A stretch of DNA of 64,000 nucleotides from positions 795,150 to 859,149 of the forward strand of contig SWDT01000007.1 of NCBI GenBank assembly GCA_009193035.1, written 5' to 3'. The position numbers and the translations under genes were made by a program. Positions 21,950 to 35,500 of the stretch are shown here, in pieces. Position 1 is the first letter of the stretch, and each line of letters opens with the position of its first letter. The stretch is from Halicephalobus mephisto. Taxonomy: Eukaryota > Nematoda > Chromadorea > Rhabditida > Panagrolaimidae. The notes beneath the pieces are model-generated. The model was not told the origin of the DNA. It worked only from the letters and a program-made list of their open reading frames with translations, and ran no database searches.

Positions 21950-22780
21950 TTTTGGGGAATTGATTACGGAACTTACAGAGAAATCAGTGGAAATAGGACA
22001 GTAAAGATAAGACAAAAGAGCTTCAAAACGAAAGCATCCTTCCGACTCGCGCTGCTCTCTCACACGTTCGCAGACACATCAACCACAGGAAGAGATCAGT
22101 CGATTCGGATGTTCGTTTTGAAAAAGACACGACATCCTAGTCATGTAGAGTTATGCGCAACTATTTTCCGTCCGAGAACCTTCCTCGCAACCAAGCCAAG
22201 AACAAAGTTGTCAAATTTCGGATTAGTTCGAGTTCGAAAATCGGAAGAATCTATTTCAAACCGAAGTATTCAGTTAGAATTTGAACTTTCTGGACTTTGA
22301 ACTCGAACTTTCAGGTTTGAAATCGATTTTTTCGAATTCGGATTAGTTCAAAATTGATCCAAATTTGATTCCAAAGTTCGGTTCGAGATTCTACAATTTC
22401 TGCAAAAATGCAAAATCACTATTTTTGAAATTTTAAAAATTTGGAATTTTTTTGAAATAAATTTTTACAATTTTTAGAAACCTGCAAAATTATAAATTTA
22501 AATAATTATAAGTTTTCAACGAATTTCAGAAATTTTTATTCGAATTTAAAAAAAATAAAAAAATGAAATTTCTCTAAAATAAATTTTTATAATTCCTAAA
22601 AACTTCGAGAAAAAAAAATTTTGGAAAATTTTAAAATTTTAATTAGAATCTGAGAGATTTTTGTAAAATTCTGGAAAATTTCAGGAATTCTTACGGAATC
22701 TTAGGAATCAAAACTTCCATACCGAAGTCTACAAAGTAATCAAAATAAAATTCGATTTTTGCATAACAATTGAGTAGGTC
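21950..22780. other. Upstream region of uda-1 and AT-rich spacer
   Basis: 21950-22250 is GC-richer and should hold the minus-strand gene's promoter and 5' UTR; no clear TATA box. 22200-22400 has repeated TTCGGATTAGTTCGA/AAATTGATCC motifs. 22400-22780 is AT-rich with GAAATTT/CTAAAA runs. The plus-strand frame at 21938-22300 overlaps exon 1 antisense and is not supported. Confidence 0.4.
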
Positions 22781-22784
22781 AAAT

Positions 22785-23070
22785 GTTGTATGCAAACTGC
22801 GGATTTTTACTTTAATATCAAGTTATTTTTGAATGTTGCACGCAAACTGCGGATTTTTACTTTGACTTTCTTTTCGATGTCGAGTTATCTGCTGATATAT
22901 TGCACGCAAACTGCGGATTTTTACTTTTATATCAAGTTATTTTTGAATGTTGCACGCAAACTGCGGATTTTTACTTTAATGTAAAATTTTTTTAAATGTT
23001 GCACGCAAACTGCGGATTTTTACTTTGACATTTTTTTCGATGTCGAGTTATCTGCTTATAAACTGCACGC
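22785..23070. repeat. Tandem array, TTGCACGCAAACTGCGGATT unit
   Basis: Five to six units of 50-65 bases, each with GCACGCAAACTGCGGATTTT and either TTTTTGAATG or TCGATGTCGAGTTATCTGCT spacers. Short frames inside are artefacts of the repeat. Confidence 0.75.
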
Positions 23071-23373
23071 AACTTGCAGATTTGATGTCAACTGTTTTAC
23101 AGACTGGCATTAATAAAACCCGAAAATTTTTTGAATAAATTTTTTATGAAATATCGACAAAGTTAATTTGTAACATTTTCAATAAATCAATAAAGTTAAA
23201 TTTTTGATTTTCATAAAAAACATAATTATCATCTTTCATTTCAAAGCTAATGATTTAATTAATCAATTACAGTACCCTTGAAATAGAATTCTAAAATAAC
23301 TTTAATTTTTGATTTTTTAAAATTTAAAATTTACAATTCAATTTTTTCAAATTTAAATAACTTTTTTCTTTTA

Positions 23374-23702
23374 GTGTCTGACGAAATAATTGAATTTTTT
23401 CCAAAAAACAGAAAAATAGAAAAACAGGTACTTCTCGGTATATCAGCTGATTTCAGATATCTCCCTGGCTTGTCCTCGCTCGGTAGTAAACATGACTGGC
23501 AATCACGAGATCCGATTCTCGGTCGAAGAACTAGGTTTCTGATCATCCGGCGACTTTATAAAAATGACCAAGTACAGTAGACCTGGGACATATAGAAAAA
23601 ACAAAAATCATTGCAGACTGGCAGACAAGTCGTGAAGAAGTAGGATTAACAAGATCTGAATATATGTGGACAATGGAGGACAAGCTGGAAACCACAACTA
23701 AA
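23374..23702 (+). CDS. Possible exon(s) of an unidentified gene
   Basis: After CTTTTAG a frame reads SDEIIEFFPKNRKIEKQ..., continues ...DFRYLPGLSSLGSKHDWQS and RRTRFLIIRRLYKNDQ, and meets a GTACAG at about 23572. A second open piece (SREEVGLTRSEYMW..., stop near 23709) follows an ATTGCAG acceptor, but the phases of the two do not match. It could be a decayed gene or chance. No family recognised. Confidence 0.25.
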
Positions 23703-23759
23703 CATTAGACATAGGTTAATTGTTAAAATTGTAATCTAGGCATATACTGTCATGTACTT

Positions 23760-25080
23760 CGAAGAACGGTTCGATAAATGCACAGAGAAAGATGCATTAC
23801 AACGATTCTAGTGTACCAGATGCATTACAACGATTCTAATTCACCAGATGCGTTACAACGATTCTAATGGACCAGATGCATTACAACGATTCTAATGCAC
23901 CAAATACATTACAACAATTCTAGTGTACCAGATGCATTACAACGATTCTAATGCACCAGATGCATTACAACGATTCTAATGTACCAGATGCATTATATTC
24001 AATGCACCTATACATTAAACACAATGCACTAATATCACCTTAATGTATGTAATACGTCAGAGTTGTTTTAATATATCAGTACAGTGAATACAATATATTT
24101 ATACTGTACCTAATATATTTGTATATAAAGTACAATACATATGATAAGTTAAAGCTGTTTTAATATAGCGATACACGGAACATAATATACCGATATCATA
24201 CTTAATGTATCGATGCATTAAATACAATGTACACGGTAAATCATAGCCGTTACAATGTATCCATAAATTTAATACAATACGCCGATATCAACTTAATGTA
24301 TCGACATATTGAATCTAATGCATACGAGACAGAACTGTTTCAATATATCAGTAAACTGAATGCAATATACGGATATCACTTAATGTATCAATATATAGAA
24401 TATAATATATTTGATAAATCAGAACTGTTTTAATATATTAGTACATTGAATACAATGTGCTGATATCAACCTAATCTATCAATATATAGAATACAATGTA
24501 TCCGATACATCAGAACTGTTTTAATGTAGTAATACATTGAATACAATGTGCTGATATCAACCTAATGTATCGATGCATTAAATACAATGTATCTGATACA
24601 GAACTGTTTTAATATATCAGTAAACTGAATACAATGTGCTGATATCAACCTAATTTATCAATATATAGAATATATCCGATACATCAGAACTGTTTTAATT
24701 TAGTAATACATGAAATACAATGCACCGATATCAACCTAATGTATTGATGCATTAAATACAATGTATCTGATACAGAACTGTTTTAATATATCAGTAAACT
24801 GAATGCAATGTGCCGATGTCAACCTAATCTATCAATATATAGAATATAATATATCCGATATATCAGAACTGTTTTAATTTAGTAATACATGAAATACAAT
24901 GCACCGATATCAACCTAATGTATCGATGCATTAAATACAATGTATCTGATACAGAACTGTTTTAATATATCAGTAAACTGAATGCAATATACGGATATCA
25001 CTTAATGCGTAAAATACAATGTATCCGATACGTCAGAGCCGTTACAATGTGTCGATGTACTACATACCATGTACCCTTTT
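23760..25080. repeat. ATGTATCGATACATTA-type degenerate satellite (block 3)
   Basis: Begins with regular ~30-base units (GATGCATTACAACGATTCTA), then passes into a ~125-base higher-order unit with GATACAGAACTGTTTTAATA, TACAATGTGCTGATATCAAC and CTAATGTATCGATGCATTAA. It ends at ATGTACCCTTTTTTTGTGTG, the same kind of terminus that closes the element at 18591-18873. Confidence 0.75.
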
Positions 25081-25084
25081 TTTG

Positions 25085-25770
25085 TGTGAAGTGACTTTCC
25101 GGCTTATGTACTCAATCCCTTGCGTTTCTTAATTCTGATTTTTGAAACGATCATTGGTTTTTTCATCTTAAAAAATAACCAATTTTTAATAAAAATTAGA
25201 TCCAACATCATTCTCGTCGAGACCGTTGTTTGGAATATAGCCTCAGGGAATATAGAAAAAATTTACTTTTCAATTGGAAATTTAATAATTAAAAAAATAA
25301 AATTAGTTACAGTATGGATGGGGAATTTTTCGACATCTTCTAAGTAACGGTCCTAACACGAAAAATTTTCCATCCGTACTGTAACTAAGAATTTTACTTT
25401 CTGAATTAAAAAATATTATTTATGAATAAAAAAATTTTGAAACAAGGAATCGAATAAATGTTTCCCGTCTTTTGTTTGCCAAAAAATCTTTCAAAAATTT
25501 ATCCGGATTACTTCGATCCTGAAAAATCGGACTAAGCGATAGTGTCAGACTGAGTCAACAGTATAAGTTTGTAAACCGTCAAATTTTTCGAGAAAAATTT
25601 TCTTCCTTGAACGTGATTGCTTTCGTCCTGAAGGGTCGTTGCTTGGACGAGTTCGAGAGTTTTGCGCAGGTTGTTCGGTCTAAAGTGGACAAGGTCACTC
25701 GGATTCAAGCCCCTGGTTTTACTTTGATATCGATTTGATGATTCGGATTAGTTTTGTCTGGATCTGAGAA
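25085..25770. other. Spacer and probable promoter/5' region of the channel gene
   Basis: 25085-25470 is AT-rich and has one GGTCCTAACACGAAAA motif. 25480-25770 is GC-richer and directly precedes the first coding exon, so it is likely to be promoter and 5' UTR. No TATA box stands out. Confidence 0.4.
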
Positions 25771-25774
25771 ATCC

Positions 25775-26513
25775 ATGGGATCTCGAAGGAATGGCACAAG
25801 ACAACATTGTAAGTTTCCCGATTACTGTAGAATAATTTTTTAAAAATTATAAAAATTTAATTTTTTCTAAAATTCTTCAGAATCTTAAATTTTCTAAAAA
25901 TTAAAAAGTTTAAAATTTTCGTGTCGGGACAATTTCGGAAGAAAATATTTTTTTGAATTTTATTAATTACGTAAAAAGTTAATTTTTTCTAAAAAAACAA
26001 AAATTTTAAGATTTCGAAATTTCGAAAAAATTAAAAATTTAAAACTTTCGTGTCGGGACAATTTCGGAAGAAAATATTTTTTTGAATTTTATTAATTATA
26101 TAAAAATTAAATTTTTTCTAAAAAAATTAACATTTTAAGATTTCGAAATTTCTAAAAATTTAAAAATTTAAAATTTTCGTGTCGAGACAAAATATTTTTT
26201 TGAATTTTATTAATTTTGTAAAAAGTTAATTTTTTCTAAAAAAAACAAAAATCTTGAGATTTCTAAAAATTTTCATAATTATATAAAAATAAGATTTTTT
26301 ATTTTAAATTTATTTTTTTTTGAATTTTTTTTGTTTAAAATTTACTTTTTTTGATTTTTGGAAATTTTGTATTTTAAAATTTTTTTATTTTAAATTTATT
26401 TTTTTTTTGAATTTTTTTATTTTAAATTTACTTTTTTTTGATTTTTGGAAATTTTGTATTTTAAAATTTTTTTATTTTTACAGTATGATTTGTGTTTTTT
26501 AGGCCAATAAGAT
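25775..26513 (+). other. Upstream out-of-frame ATG (uORF) of the channel gene
   Basis: An ATG at 25775 starts MGSRRNGTRQH..., overlapping the main ATG at 25791 in another frame. If the first intron is spliced, it ends at a TAA in the second exon (26508-26510). It could reduce translation from the main start; the ATG of exon 2 (26512, MDDFDTRS) would then be an alternative start. Confidence 0.3.
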
Positions 26514-29500
26514 GGATGATTTCGACACCAGGAGTGCCGTCTACAATGCCACGACGGAGTTCATCGAGTTCGGGTTGGAGTACGGGGAGTCGATGGACTT
26601 GCTTCCCGGAGCCAACAAATCCAGCGTAAAAAGTGTAAAAAGTTCAATTTCATCAACAATTTCCCAAGCGTATGTTTTTAATTTAAAAAAAAATAATAAT
26701 TTTTTTTAGAAAAACAATTTTTTCGTACATCATCAGCGGATTCAAGTGGTTTCTGACGACGACGAAAACTTTCTGGTTTGTCGTGGTTTATTCCATCATC
26801 GGAGCTTTGGTCTTCATGTACATAGAAACACCGGCGGACCTCGAATCCAGACTGGAACAGAGACAGTATCACCTCACGGCCAGGGACGTCCTCGCCTTCA
26901 AGTAAGTCACCGACTTGTTTTTTCGCTTTTTCTTGTTTATTGACCTTCGTTGAGAACTCTGACAAGTGGACATCGCTCGAAAAGCAAAACTATGCAAAAC
27001 TAATCTTTGAAATCCAAACAATATTTCAAAAATAATATTTTTAAAATTTCAAAGTTCTCCCAAAAAAAAATAAAAAACAAAAAACTCGTCAATTTTTAAA
27101 ATTAATTCACTTTTTTATTTAATTTATAAAAAAATCATTGAAATTTTAATTTTTAAATTTTTTGAATATTTTTAAAATTTCGAACTTTTCCCAAAAAAGA
27201 ATAAAAAACAAAAAATTCACCAGTTTTTAAAATTAACTCACTTTTTTATTTAATTTATAAAAAAATCATTAAAATTTTTATTTTTAATTTTTTGAATATT
27301 TTTAAAATTCCCGCGCAAAAATAAAAAATTTTAAGAAATTGACTCGCTCTGTTTTTGCCTAATTTGAAGCTTTTTAGAAAATTCAATCATTTTGTGTCAA
27401 AAGAATTTCGAAAAATTTTTATTTTTAATTTTTGTGATATGTACTTTTTGGAATTTTTGAATTCCCGCGCAAAAAGAGCGAAACATGCAAAAATGGAAAA
27501 AGTGGAAAATCTGGCAAATCGTCTCTCGCTTTCTTTTTATTTTTCAGAATCCTAAAATTTCTCAAAATTCTTTCCAGGACGATTTCGTAACAATATTTTT
27601 CGACTTTTTTGATAATTTTAAAACGTTAAAAATTGTTTAAAATTATTTCATAAAAAATTTAAAACATTTTGAAAAATTTTTGGAACAATGATTTTCGAAA
27701 ATTTTTTTTTAATTTTTTTTATTTTTGATTATATAATATTTCAGCATTAGACAAATCCATGAATCGAAGAGACTAGACGCGGAATACGAAATCAAACAAG
27801 CCATCATTCAATTCGAAGAAAATTTGGGAATTTCGATGCCGGAAGAGGAGACGGCCTGGACCTTCTGGATGTCGATTCTGTACGCTGGAACTATCTACAC
27901 TACCATTGGGTACGGTAACATTGCTTGTGTGACTACCGTAGGAAGGTTCGTGACGATCGTCTACGCCCTGATTGGGATCCCGATGATGATCGTCGTTCTG
28001 GATCAACTCGGAGATTTCCTCTTGAGGATAGTCAAAAAAGGAGCTTCAATCATGGAGGATTTGCTTTTATTCATTGGAGTCAAGACAAAATTGATAAGGA
28101 TCAAAAGCGAAAAATCACTTTCGAGGTATATTAAAGTTTCGAAAACGATGTCGTTCCTTGGGTTATCCAGTTCTGTTCCGTCAAAATCCGTCCATTTAGC
28201 GAATTCTGAAAACGGAAAAGGAAAACCACTCTCAGAGGTTAGTTTGTCGTTTTTGATATATGAAAAACATTTTTAATATATAAAAACTTTTTAATATATG
28301 AGAAAAGTTTTTCGATATATGAAAAATTCTTTTCTATATATACAAAATCTTTTTTAATATATGAAAAACATTTTTAATATATAAAAACTCTTTTTGATAT
28401 ATGAGAAATTCTTTTCGATATATGAAAAATTATTTTCAATATATAAAAAATTTTTTTTAACGCATAAGAACACTTTTAATATATAAAAACTCTTTGATAT
28501 ATGAAAAATTATTTTCGATATATGAAAAATCTTTTTTAACATATGAAAAACATTTTCGACACATAAAAAATCCTTTCTGATATATTAAAAATACTGTTTA
28601 AAACTTAAAAAATATTTTTTATATATGAAAAATTTCCTTTATATATGGAAAATATTTTTTAACAATTAAAAAACAATTTTGATATATGAGAAATTCTCTT
28701 TGATATGTGGAAGTTTTTTTTCAGAAGGAATCGGAGAAAAGTTCTCAAGTGAACATCGAAATGGGGAAATCAGAAGCTTCGGAAACCAAAGACGACTGGA
28801 AACGGGATCCTCCGGTTTTTTCAGCGGTGTTCGTGACGATCGGGTGGATTCTGGCTTCGGCAGGGGTGTTTTGTCTCTGGGAAGATTGGTCTTATTCGAC
28901 TTCGATTTATTTCTTTTTTATTTCCACCAGCACGATCGGGTTCGGGGACGTTTCTCCGACTCATCCGGAGTACATGATGGCGACTTTCGGAGTGGTCATC
29001 GTGGGACTGTCCCTCGTGAGTGTGTGCATCAATGTGGTTCAGGAATGGCTGCAACAATGGTACATGAATCTCCTCCAGAAAATGCTGGAACAGTACATCG
29101 AAGCGGAGAAGAATGGAGACCAGAACGCGGCCAAGGGGTTCATGACGGGGTTCAGTCAGGGCCAGATGAAGTACGTCATGCCTTTGATAAGCAGGAATTC
29201 CGGACAGAAGGCGATGGAACAACTCAAAAAAGAAGCGAAGGAAAAAGGCATAGAACTCCCTCCGGCACTCACCGAACTGAATCCCGAAACTGGAAAACCG
29301 ATTTTTTTGAATTCTACAGAAAAACAAATAGATCAAATTATTGAAAAAGCACAAAATGAAGGAAAATTGACGCCGCAGAATCTGAAGCCGATTACAGTAT
29401 CCGTCCAAGCTGAAGTCTTCGGAGATCGCGAAATCGCCCAGACTCAAACTGATTTGTCTTGGGAGTTTTTCGAACTTAGATTTTCTAAATCCACTCAATC

Positions 29501-32500
29501 CGATCCTGGGTTAATCGGAAAAATCGGGATCGACGCCGAAGCAGAAGCCAGACCGAAGATGAAATCCACCGCCATCCAGCCAGAAGTCAGCTCGATTTTC
29601 CACTTTTTTCCTGATACTGTAGGATACCGTAAAAAAGAAAAATTAAAAACTTCTACGTTGGTCAAAAAAGAAACTCCAATTGATAGTGAAAAAATCGAAG
29701 AATTTCAAGATGAAAAAACCGAAGATTCTGAAGACGAAGAAGTCGAGGCTTTGCGGTTTTTGAAAAGCACTGGAACTCAGGTTACGGTAGACGCTGTGGA
29801 GTCTGGAGACCAAACGGAAGAGAAGCCAGTAAGGTCGATGAAATCCCAGACGAAGCTAACTACGTGAGTTTTACTGATTTCTAATCTCCAAGTTACCACT
29901 TGATATATGGATTTTTAAAATTCTTACTTTATATAATATTTCTAAATTATCAATTGATATATGGATTTTTTTTAATTCCTACTTTATATAAAATTCCTAA
30001 ATTATCAGTTGATATGTGGATTTTTAAAATTCTTACTTTATATAATATTTCTAAATTAGCAATTGATATATAGATTTTTCATATTCCTACTTTATATAAT
30101 ATTTCTAAATTATTAATTGATATATGGATTTTTTAAATTCCTACTTTATATAAAATTCCTAAATTATCAATTAATATATGGATTTTTTAAATTCCTACTT
30201 TATTTGAAATTTTAAACTTTTTGAATCATCAATTTATTTAAATTTTCTTAATTTTTATGTAATATTTTTCAGATGTATCCAAACTCCAGAAGAAATCGAA
30301 ATTGAAAAAATAAAACTCAAAGAGGAAAGAAAAAAAGAATTCAGAAAAGAAAGAGAAGCCAGAGTCCTCAGAGAACGTCCCAAAATAAGCTCCAGAAAAA
30401 TCATCCTGACTTCAGATGAAAAATCAATTTTAAAAACTAAGCTTCTGAAGCTTCGTCAAGAGGCGGCGAAGAAACTTCGACAAGAAGGAAAACCTATCCA
30501 ATTCAATATTAATCAAGTAGGAATTTTTATTTTTTAAATTTAAATTTTTTTAGAGTTTTGCTTTTTTTAAATTTTAAATTAAATTTATTTTTTTTAAATT
30601 TTAAATTAATTTTATTTTTTTAGAGTTTTGCTTTTTTTTAATTTTAAATTAAACTTATTTTTTTAGATTTTAATTTTTTTTAAATTAAACTTTTTTTTTT
30701 AAATTTTAATTTTTTAAATTTTAAATTTATTTTATTTTTTCAAATTTTGATTTTTTTAATATTTAATTAATTTTATTGTTTTAGAATTTTGGTTTTTAAA
30801 AAATTTATTTTAAAATTTTTTCAAAATTTTGAAATTTATTTTTTTTAGTTTTAGATTTTTTTGAAAGTTTTAAATTTTATTGATTAATTTTAGTTTTTAG
30901 AATTTTATTGATTTTAAATTTTATTTTTAGGAAAAAGGAATATTGACGGAGGATCTCAAACAAATGAGAAAATCCGTTTTCAAAGAAGTACGAAGATCCG
31001 CAATGGCGTCGGTATCGACGACGGATGACGTGAGTGTCAAATTTTTTTTAGTTTTAAAGCTTTATTTACAGGAGGTGTTCCTAGCAGATTCCGAAGTTGA
31101 CAGTTCGACGAGTACGCTTCCGGGACCTAGACAATTCGCAGTTCCTTCGAGATTGGACATTTCTGAAAGACAAATTTCAAAGAAATTCGGAATTTTAGAA
31201 AAAATAGAAAAAAATATAATTTCATCAAAAAAATCGGATTCTGAAGAAGAACTTTCAGAAGCAGGAATTCAGTTAATTTCGACACCGCCTGGATTGGAGT
31301 CTCGAGGAGAAGAAATAAAATTCGGAGTTGTAAGACCGAAGTTCGTTGAAGAACCTCAACCTGGACCTTCTGGAGAATCCGGCTCCAGAACTCGGCCCAG
31401 ACCTCTTTTTGAGAGTCTTTCCGATGAAGATATAAGAAGCCCTACGGCGATCGTGGAAGTTTCCCAAAGTCAGCCCATGTTGACTGTATCGGAACAAGGC
31501 TATGAAGAGGTTAGTTGGATACTGTAGAATGTCATCTGTGGTGGATCGGGTTATGTGGCATTTCTCTCTGAAATTTATATTTTAATTCTAGAGTCAAAAC
31601 TGAGCAAAAAGCACTTTTAATAACGTAATCAAACATGGAGATTCTGAATCTAAGGTCAGAATTAATAGTTATTCTCCAGAATCCAGGATTCTGGATCATA
31701 TGGCACTTATATATCAGACATTTATATCATACGTATTTATACCTAAATTCTATATTTAAGATTGATTAGAAAGCACTTTTAATAACGTAATCAAACATGG
31801 AGATTCTGAATCTAAGGTCAGAATTAATAGTTGTTCCCCAGAATCCAGGATTCTGGATCATATGACACTTATATATCAGACATTTATATCATACGTATTT
31901 ATACCTAAATTCTATATTTAGGACTGACTAAAAATATCTACAATGATGTAATAAACTTCATAGATTCTGAATCTAAAATCAGAATCAAAAATCGACCTTC
32001 AGAATCCAGGATTCTGAAGATTAATTCTAGATTTTAAAGATATTTGAAATTTTACATCAAAACTATTTTAAAAAATAGAAACTTATTTAAAATGGTTTTT
32101 AAAATACTATATAACAGTTTTAGAGTTATGTAAAATTGTTTATTTTTTAATTTTTAAGTTAAAATTGCAAAATTGGAACAGAAACGTCTGGGACAGAAAT
32201 GCCCTGTTACGTTATTTTTAAAGTTTTATGATTTCAGATAACATTGAATATTGAACTCATCAGAAGGTCCATCAGCAGTTACGGTTCCTCTTCTCAAGCA
32301 AGAAGTGTCGCTGGATCTGTTTCCCAAGGCTTCAAGTCTCCGTTGATGCCTTCGCCGACGGTTCAAGTACATCCGGAGTTGCTGTCTTCTGGAGGCATCA
32401 GTACTGTATTGAGTCCATCTGAAGAATTGCTGAAAATAGAATCCATCACTCCAGAAGACCTTCCGATTGAGGAATTAGAATCGTTGATTGATTATGATGA

Positions 32501-35500
32501 TGTTTTTAGTGAATTAGACATGAAAGAAGAACAAGAAGAAGATTTAGAATTTTTCTTCATCAGCACGACTGGGATTCAGACGGACATGAGTTATTTTGGA
32601 AGAACGACAGTAGGAATGACAACAGATCCTGAAAAATTCGCACATGGTGTTCAGACAGAATTAACGGCTTTGGATGACGAAAAAGGACCTAGATCTATTG
32701 TGGAAAAGTTGCTGCCAAAACAAACTTCAGTATCTGCTCAAACGACTCCAGTGGTCATGACGGAAGCCATCCAGACGGTCGTGGAAAAAAGAGACAAATG
32801 CGTCGGTGGCAAGGTCGATTACGAGTCTATAGAAGTCCAAACAATGGAGAAAGAAACGAAAGATGTTAGTAGTGAAGCTACAGTAATTGGACATAAGATA
32901 TCTGTTCAGACAGAAAATCCTGTTTTTATCGAAGAAGGAACCCAAGTGGAAACGGAGAAAAAAGAAGTTTCGGATTCTTGTACGGAAACCGATCTACGTC
33001 ATGTTTCTACATCTACGGATTCAGAATTGAAAGAAACAAAAGACAGTATTTCTCAGACGGATTCGGTAAAGGAATCAAAAACGGTTTCTGCAGTTGAATC
33101 ACGACATGAAAAATCAGGAATACAATCGGATGTTTCGATACTGTATAAACCGGAAGATTTGTCCGAAGCTGAAGGTGATTTGACTTTTATGGTTGACAGT
33201 TCTACGGAACAAGATTACGATCTGGTGATGCAACATGTGATGACGCAACATTCGCCGGATATTTCGCATGTTTCGTCTCAAGCCGTGGTCAACGTGGAAG
33301 AAAAAACTTCGCAGACAGTTGGGGAATCGAAGTCTATGGTAAGTTTTGTAATTTTTTAAAGTTGCTTTGATTTGTTGTATTATATCCTTGGAGTTTGTCT
33401 GTAATGTGACACAAATGTCTGGGAAAAATCGCCAGAATGCAGATGTCCAGGATATGTTTCTGAGATACAACTATTCGAGATACGACTGTCTAGAATAGAA
33501 ATGTTTGGTGTACTAGTATTTAGGACACAAGTATTCAAAGTACAAATTTCCGGAACACAAGTATCTGCGATACGATTGTCCGGGATGCACATGTCTGGTA
33601 CACATTCATATACAAATGTTACCTAGATGCTTGGTACACAAATGTCCGATATACAAATCCTCGAGACATGCATATCTGGCACACAAGTGTCTAGTATATG
33701 GATATCTGATACCTAGATATTTGGTACATGAACATCTGGTACACAAACATTTGATATACAAATACATTATATACAGGTATCTGGTACATAGATATTCAAA
33801 ACATAAATGTCTGATACACAAATATCTGGTACACGAATGTCTGGTACACAAATATCTGGTACACAAATGTCTGGTACACGAATATTTTATACATAAATAC
33901 ATAATACACGAATGTCTGACACTTAGTGCGCGAGTATCTGATATACGAATACAGTATATACAGATATTTGGTACACAAATATCTGATATACAAGTACATT
34001 ATATATAGATATTTGGTACACAACTACTCGGGATACAGGTGTCACATGACTTTATTACTGATTGTGTTTTTGAATCTGGTTCTCCTTCATTGATGTTTCT
34101 ATTTTAGAGCTTTGAAATTGTTTATGCAAATACAGCCATCCAGACAGAAGAAGAGGATTCTGGTGATAGTGGTCCGGTTTTGTTGGAAGCTAATATTGTT
34201 TCTGTGACGTCGTCACTATCATCACCGGCTGTGGAAGAAAATGATGGACAAGATGGACTTTCGGTTGAAGCAACTTTTCCGGCTTCGTTCTTTGTTGAAT
34301 CGATCACTTTGACTTCTGATGTCGAAACTCAAGTTGATTTTATTCATGCAAATGTTGGGGTTCAAGTTAGATTTGAAGAATTTTCTTCAGATACAGGTAC
34401 TCAAGCAGAAATAACAATGGAAAATAAACAAACAAGTCTGGATTCTGATGACTTAGAACCTTTGGAATCTGGTTTTACGAATTCTGGAGCTGGTTGTCTT
34501 TGGAGCGATTTTGATGTTCTTGGAATAGTTGAATCTACACCATCTCAACTGTACTATGATGATGAAGAAATCACTGCAGCAGAAGCACAATTAGCTTCTG
34601 GAGGAGACATACATGGTTCCACACATGAATTGACAGCTCCAGAAGACGAACCAGAATCAGCTTTTCCGGAAGAACGGAAATTTGTAAGGAAAAAAGTTGT
34701 TAAAAAAGTTAAAAAAAAGGAACCAGAAACCAAAGATACTGAAAAATCTCCGGAAATTAAGGAAAGTGAAATCAAAGAAACTTCAGAAACCAAGGAATCA
34801 GAAGTCAAGAAACCTCCAGAAGTCAAAAAAGTTGAAGTCAAACAACCTCCAGAAGTCAAGAAAGGTGAAGTCAAACAACATCCAGATATCCAGAAAGTTG
34901 AAGTCAAAAAATCAGAAGTTAAACAACCTTCTAAGAAATTTCCAGAAATTAAAAAAGTTGAAGTCAAAGAACTTCCTGAAATAAAGAAATCTGAAGTCAA
35001 AGAACTTCCAGAAATGAAGGAATCTGAAGTCAAAGAACCTTCAGAATCCAAGAAATCTCCAACTTCAGAATCTCAGGTTCGGAAAAATGCACCTGAAATA
35101 AGAAAAAAATCACCACTTTTAACGTCTTCTTGGAGTAGTAACAGTAACCAGCACAAGTCACACAAGTAATTACATTGATGCTAACCGTTTTGAAGTTTTT
35201 TGGATTTAAATTATTTAATTTTTTTTTTAGATAAAATTGCACGAATTTGATGAAACTAGGAGACGTCGGATGATGGACATCGGGATCCAGACTGGAGTTC
35301 TGGCTAGAGTTCAGCACATATACAGTAAGAAAGGAAGTCCTGGAGGAGAGGATACGGTATGTTCGATGTAGCGAATATTGTGGAATTTAATTGGTTTTTT
35401 TAGGCCGGAGGTATTAAAAAAGTAACGTTGAAAAAAGTCGGCTCCGCTGGAACTCTGGTTTCTCCGCCACAGTATGTTTATTTTAATTTTTAATAATTAA

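Noticed and set aside
21950..22063. N-terminal extension of uda-1 from an upstream ATG at 22063
   Set aside because: It would put 38 charged residues before an evident signal peptide; the ATG at 21949 gives a lumenal protein as expected for the family.
28679..29498. Long alternative frames on both strands over channel exon 5
   Set aside because: They overlap the well-supported frame that carries pore 2 and TM4; no splice or family support.
33606..34023. Cys/His-rich frames on both strands resembling zinc fingers
   Set aside because: They arise from a 20-24-base tandem repeat inside a channel intron; spacing does not match a zinc-finger consensus and both strands are equally open.
34554..35051. 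Ser/Leu-rich minus-strand frame of 165 codons
   Set aside because: Complement of the KExVK coding repeat; a typical antisense shadow of GAA/AAG-rich sequence.
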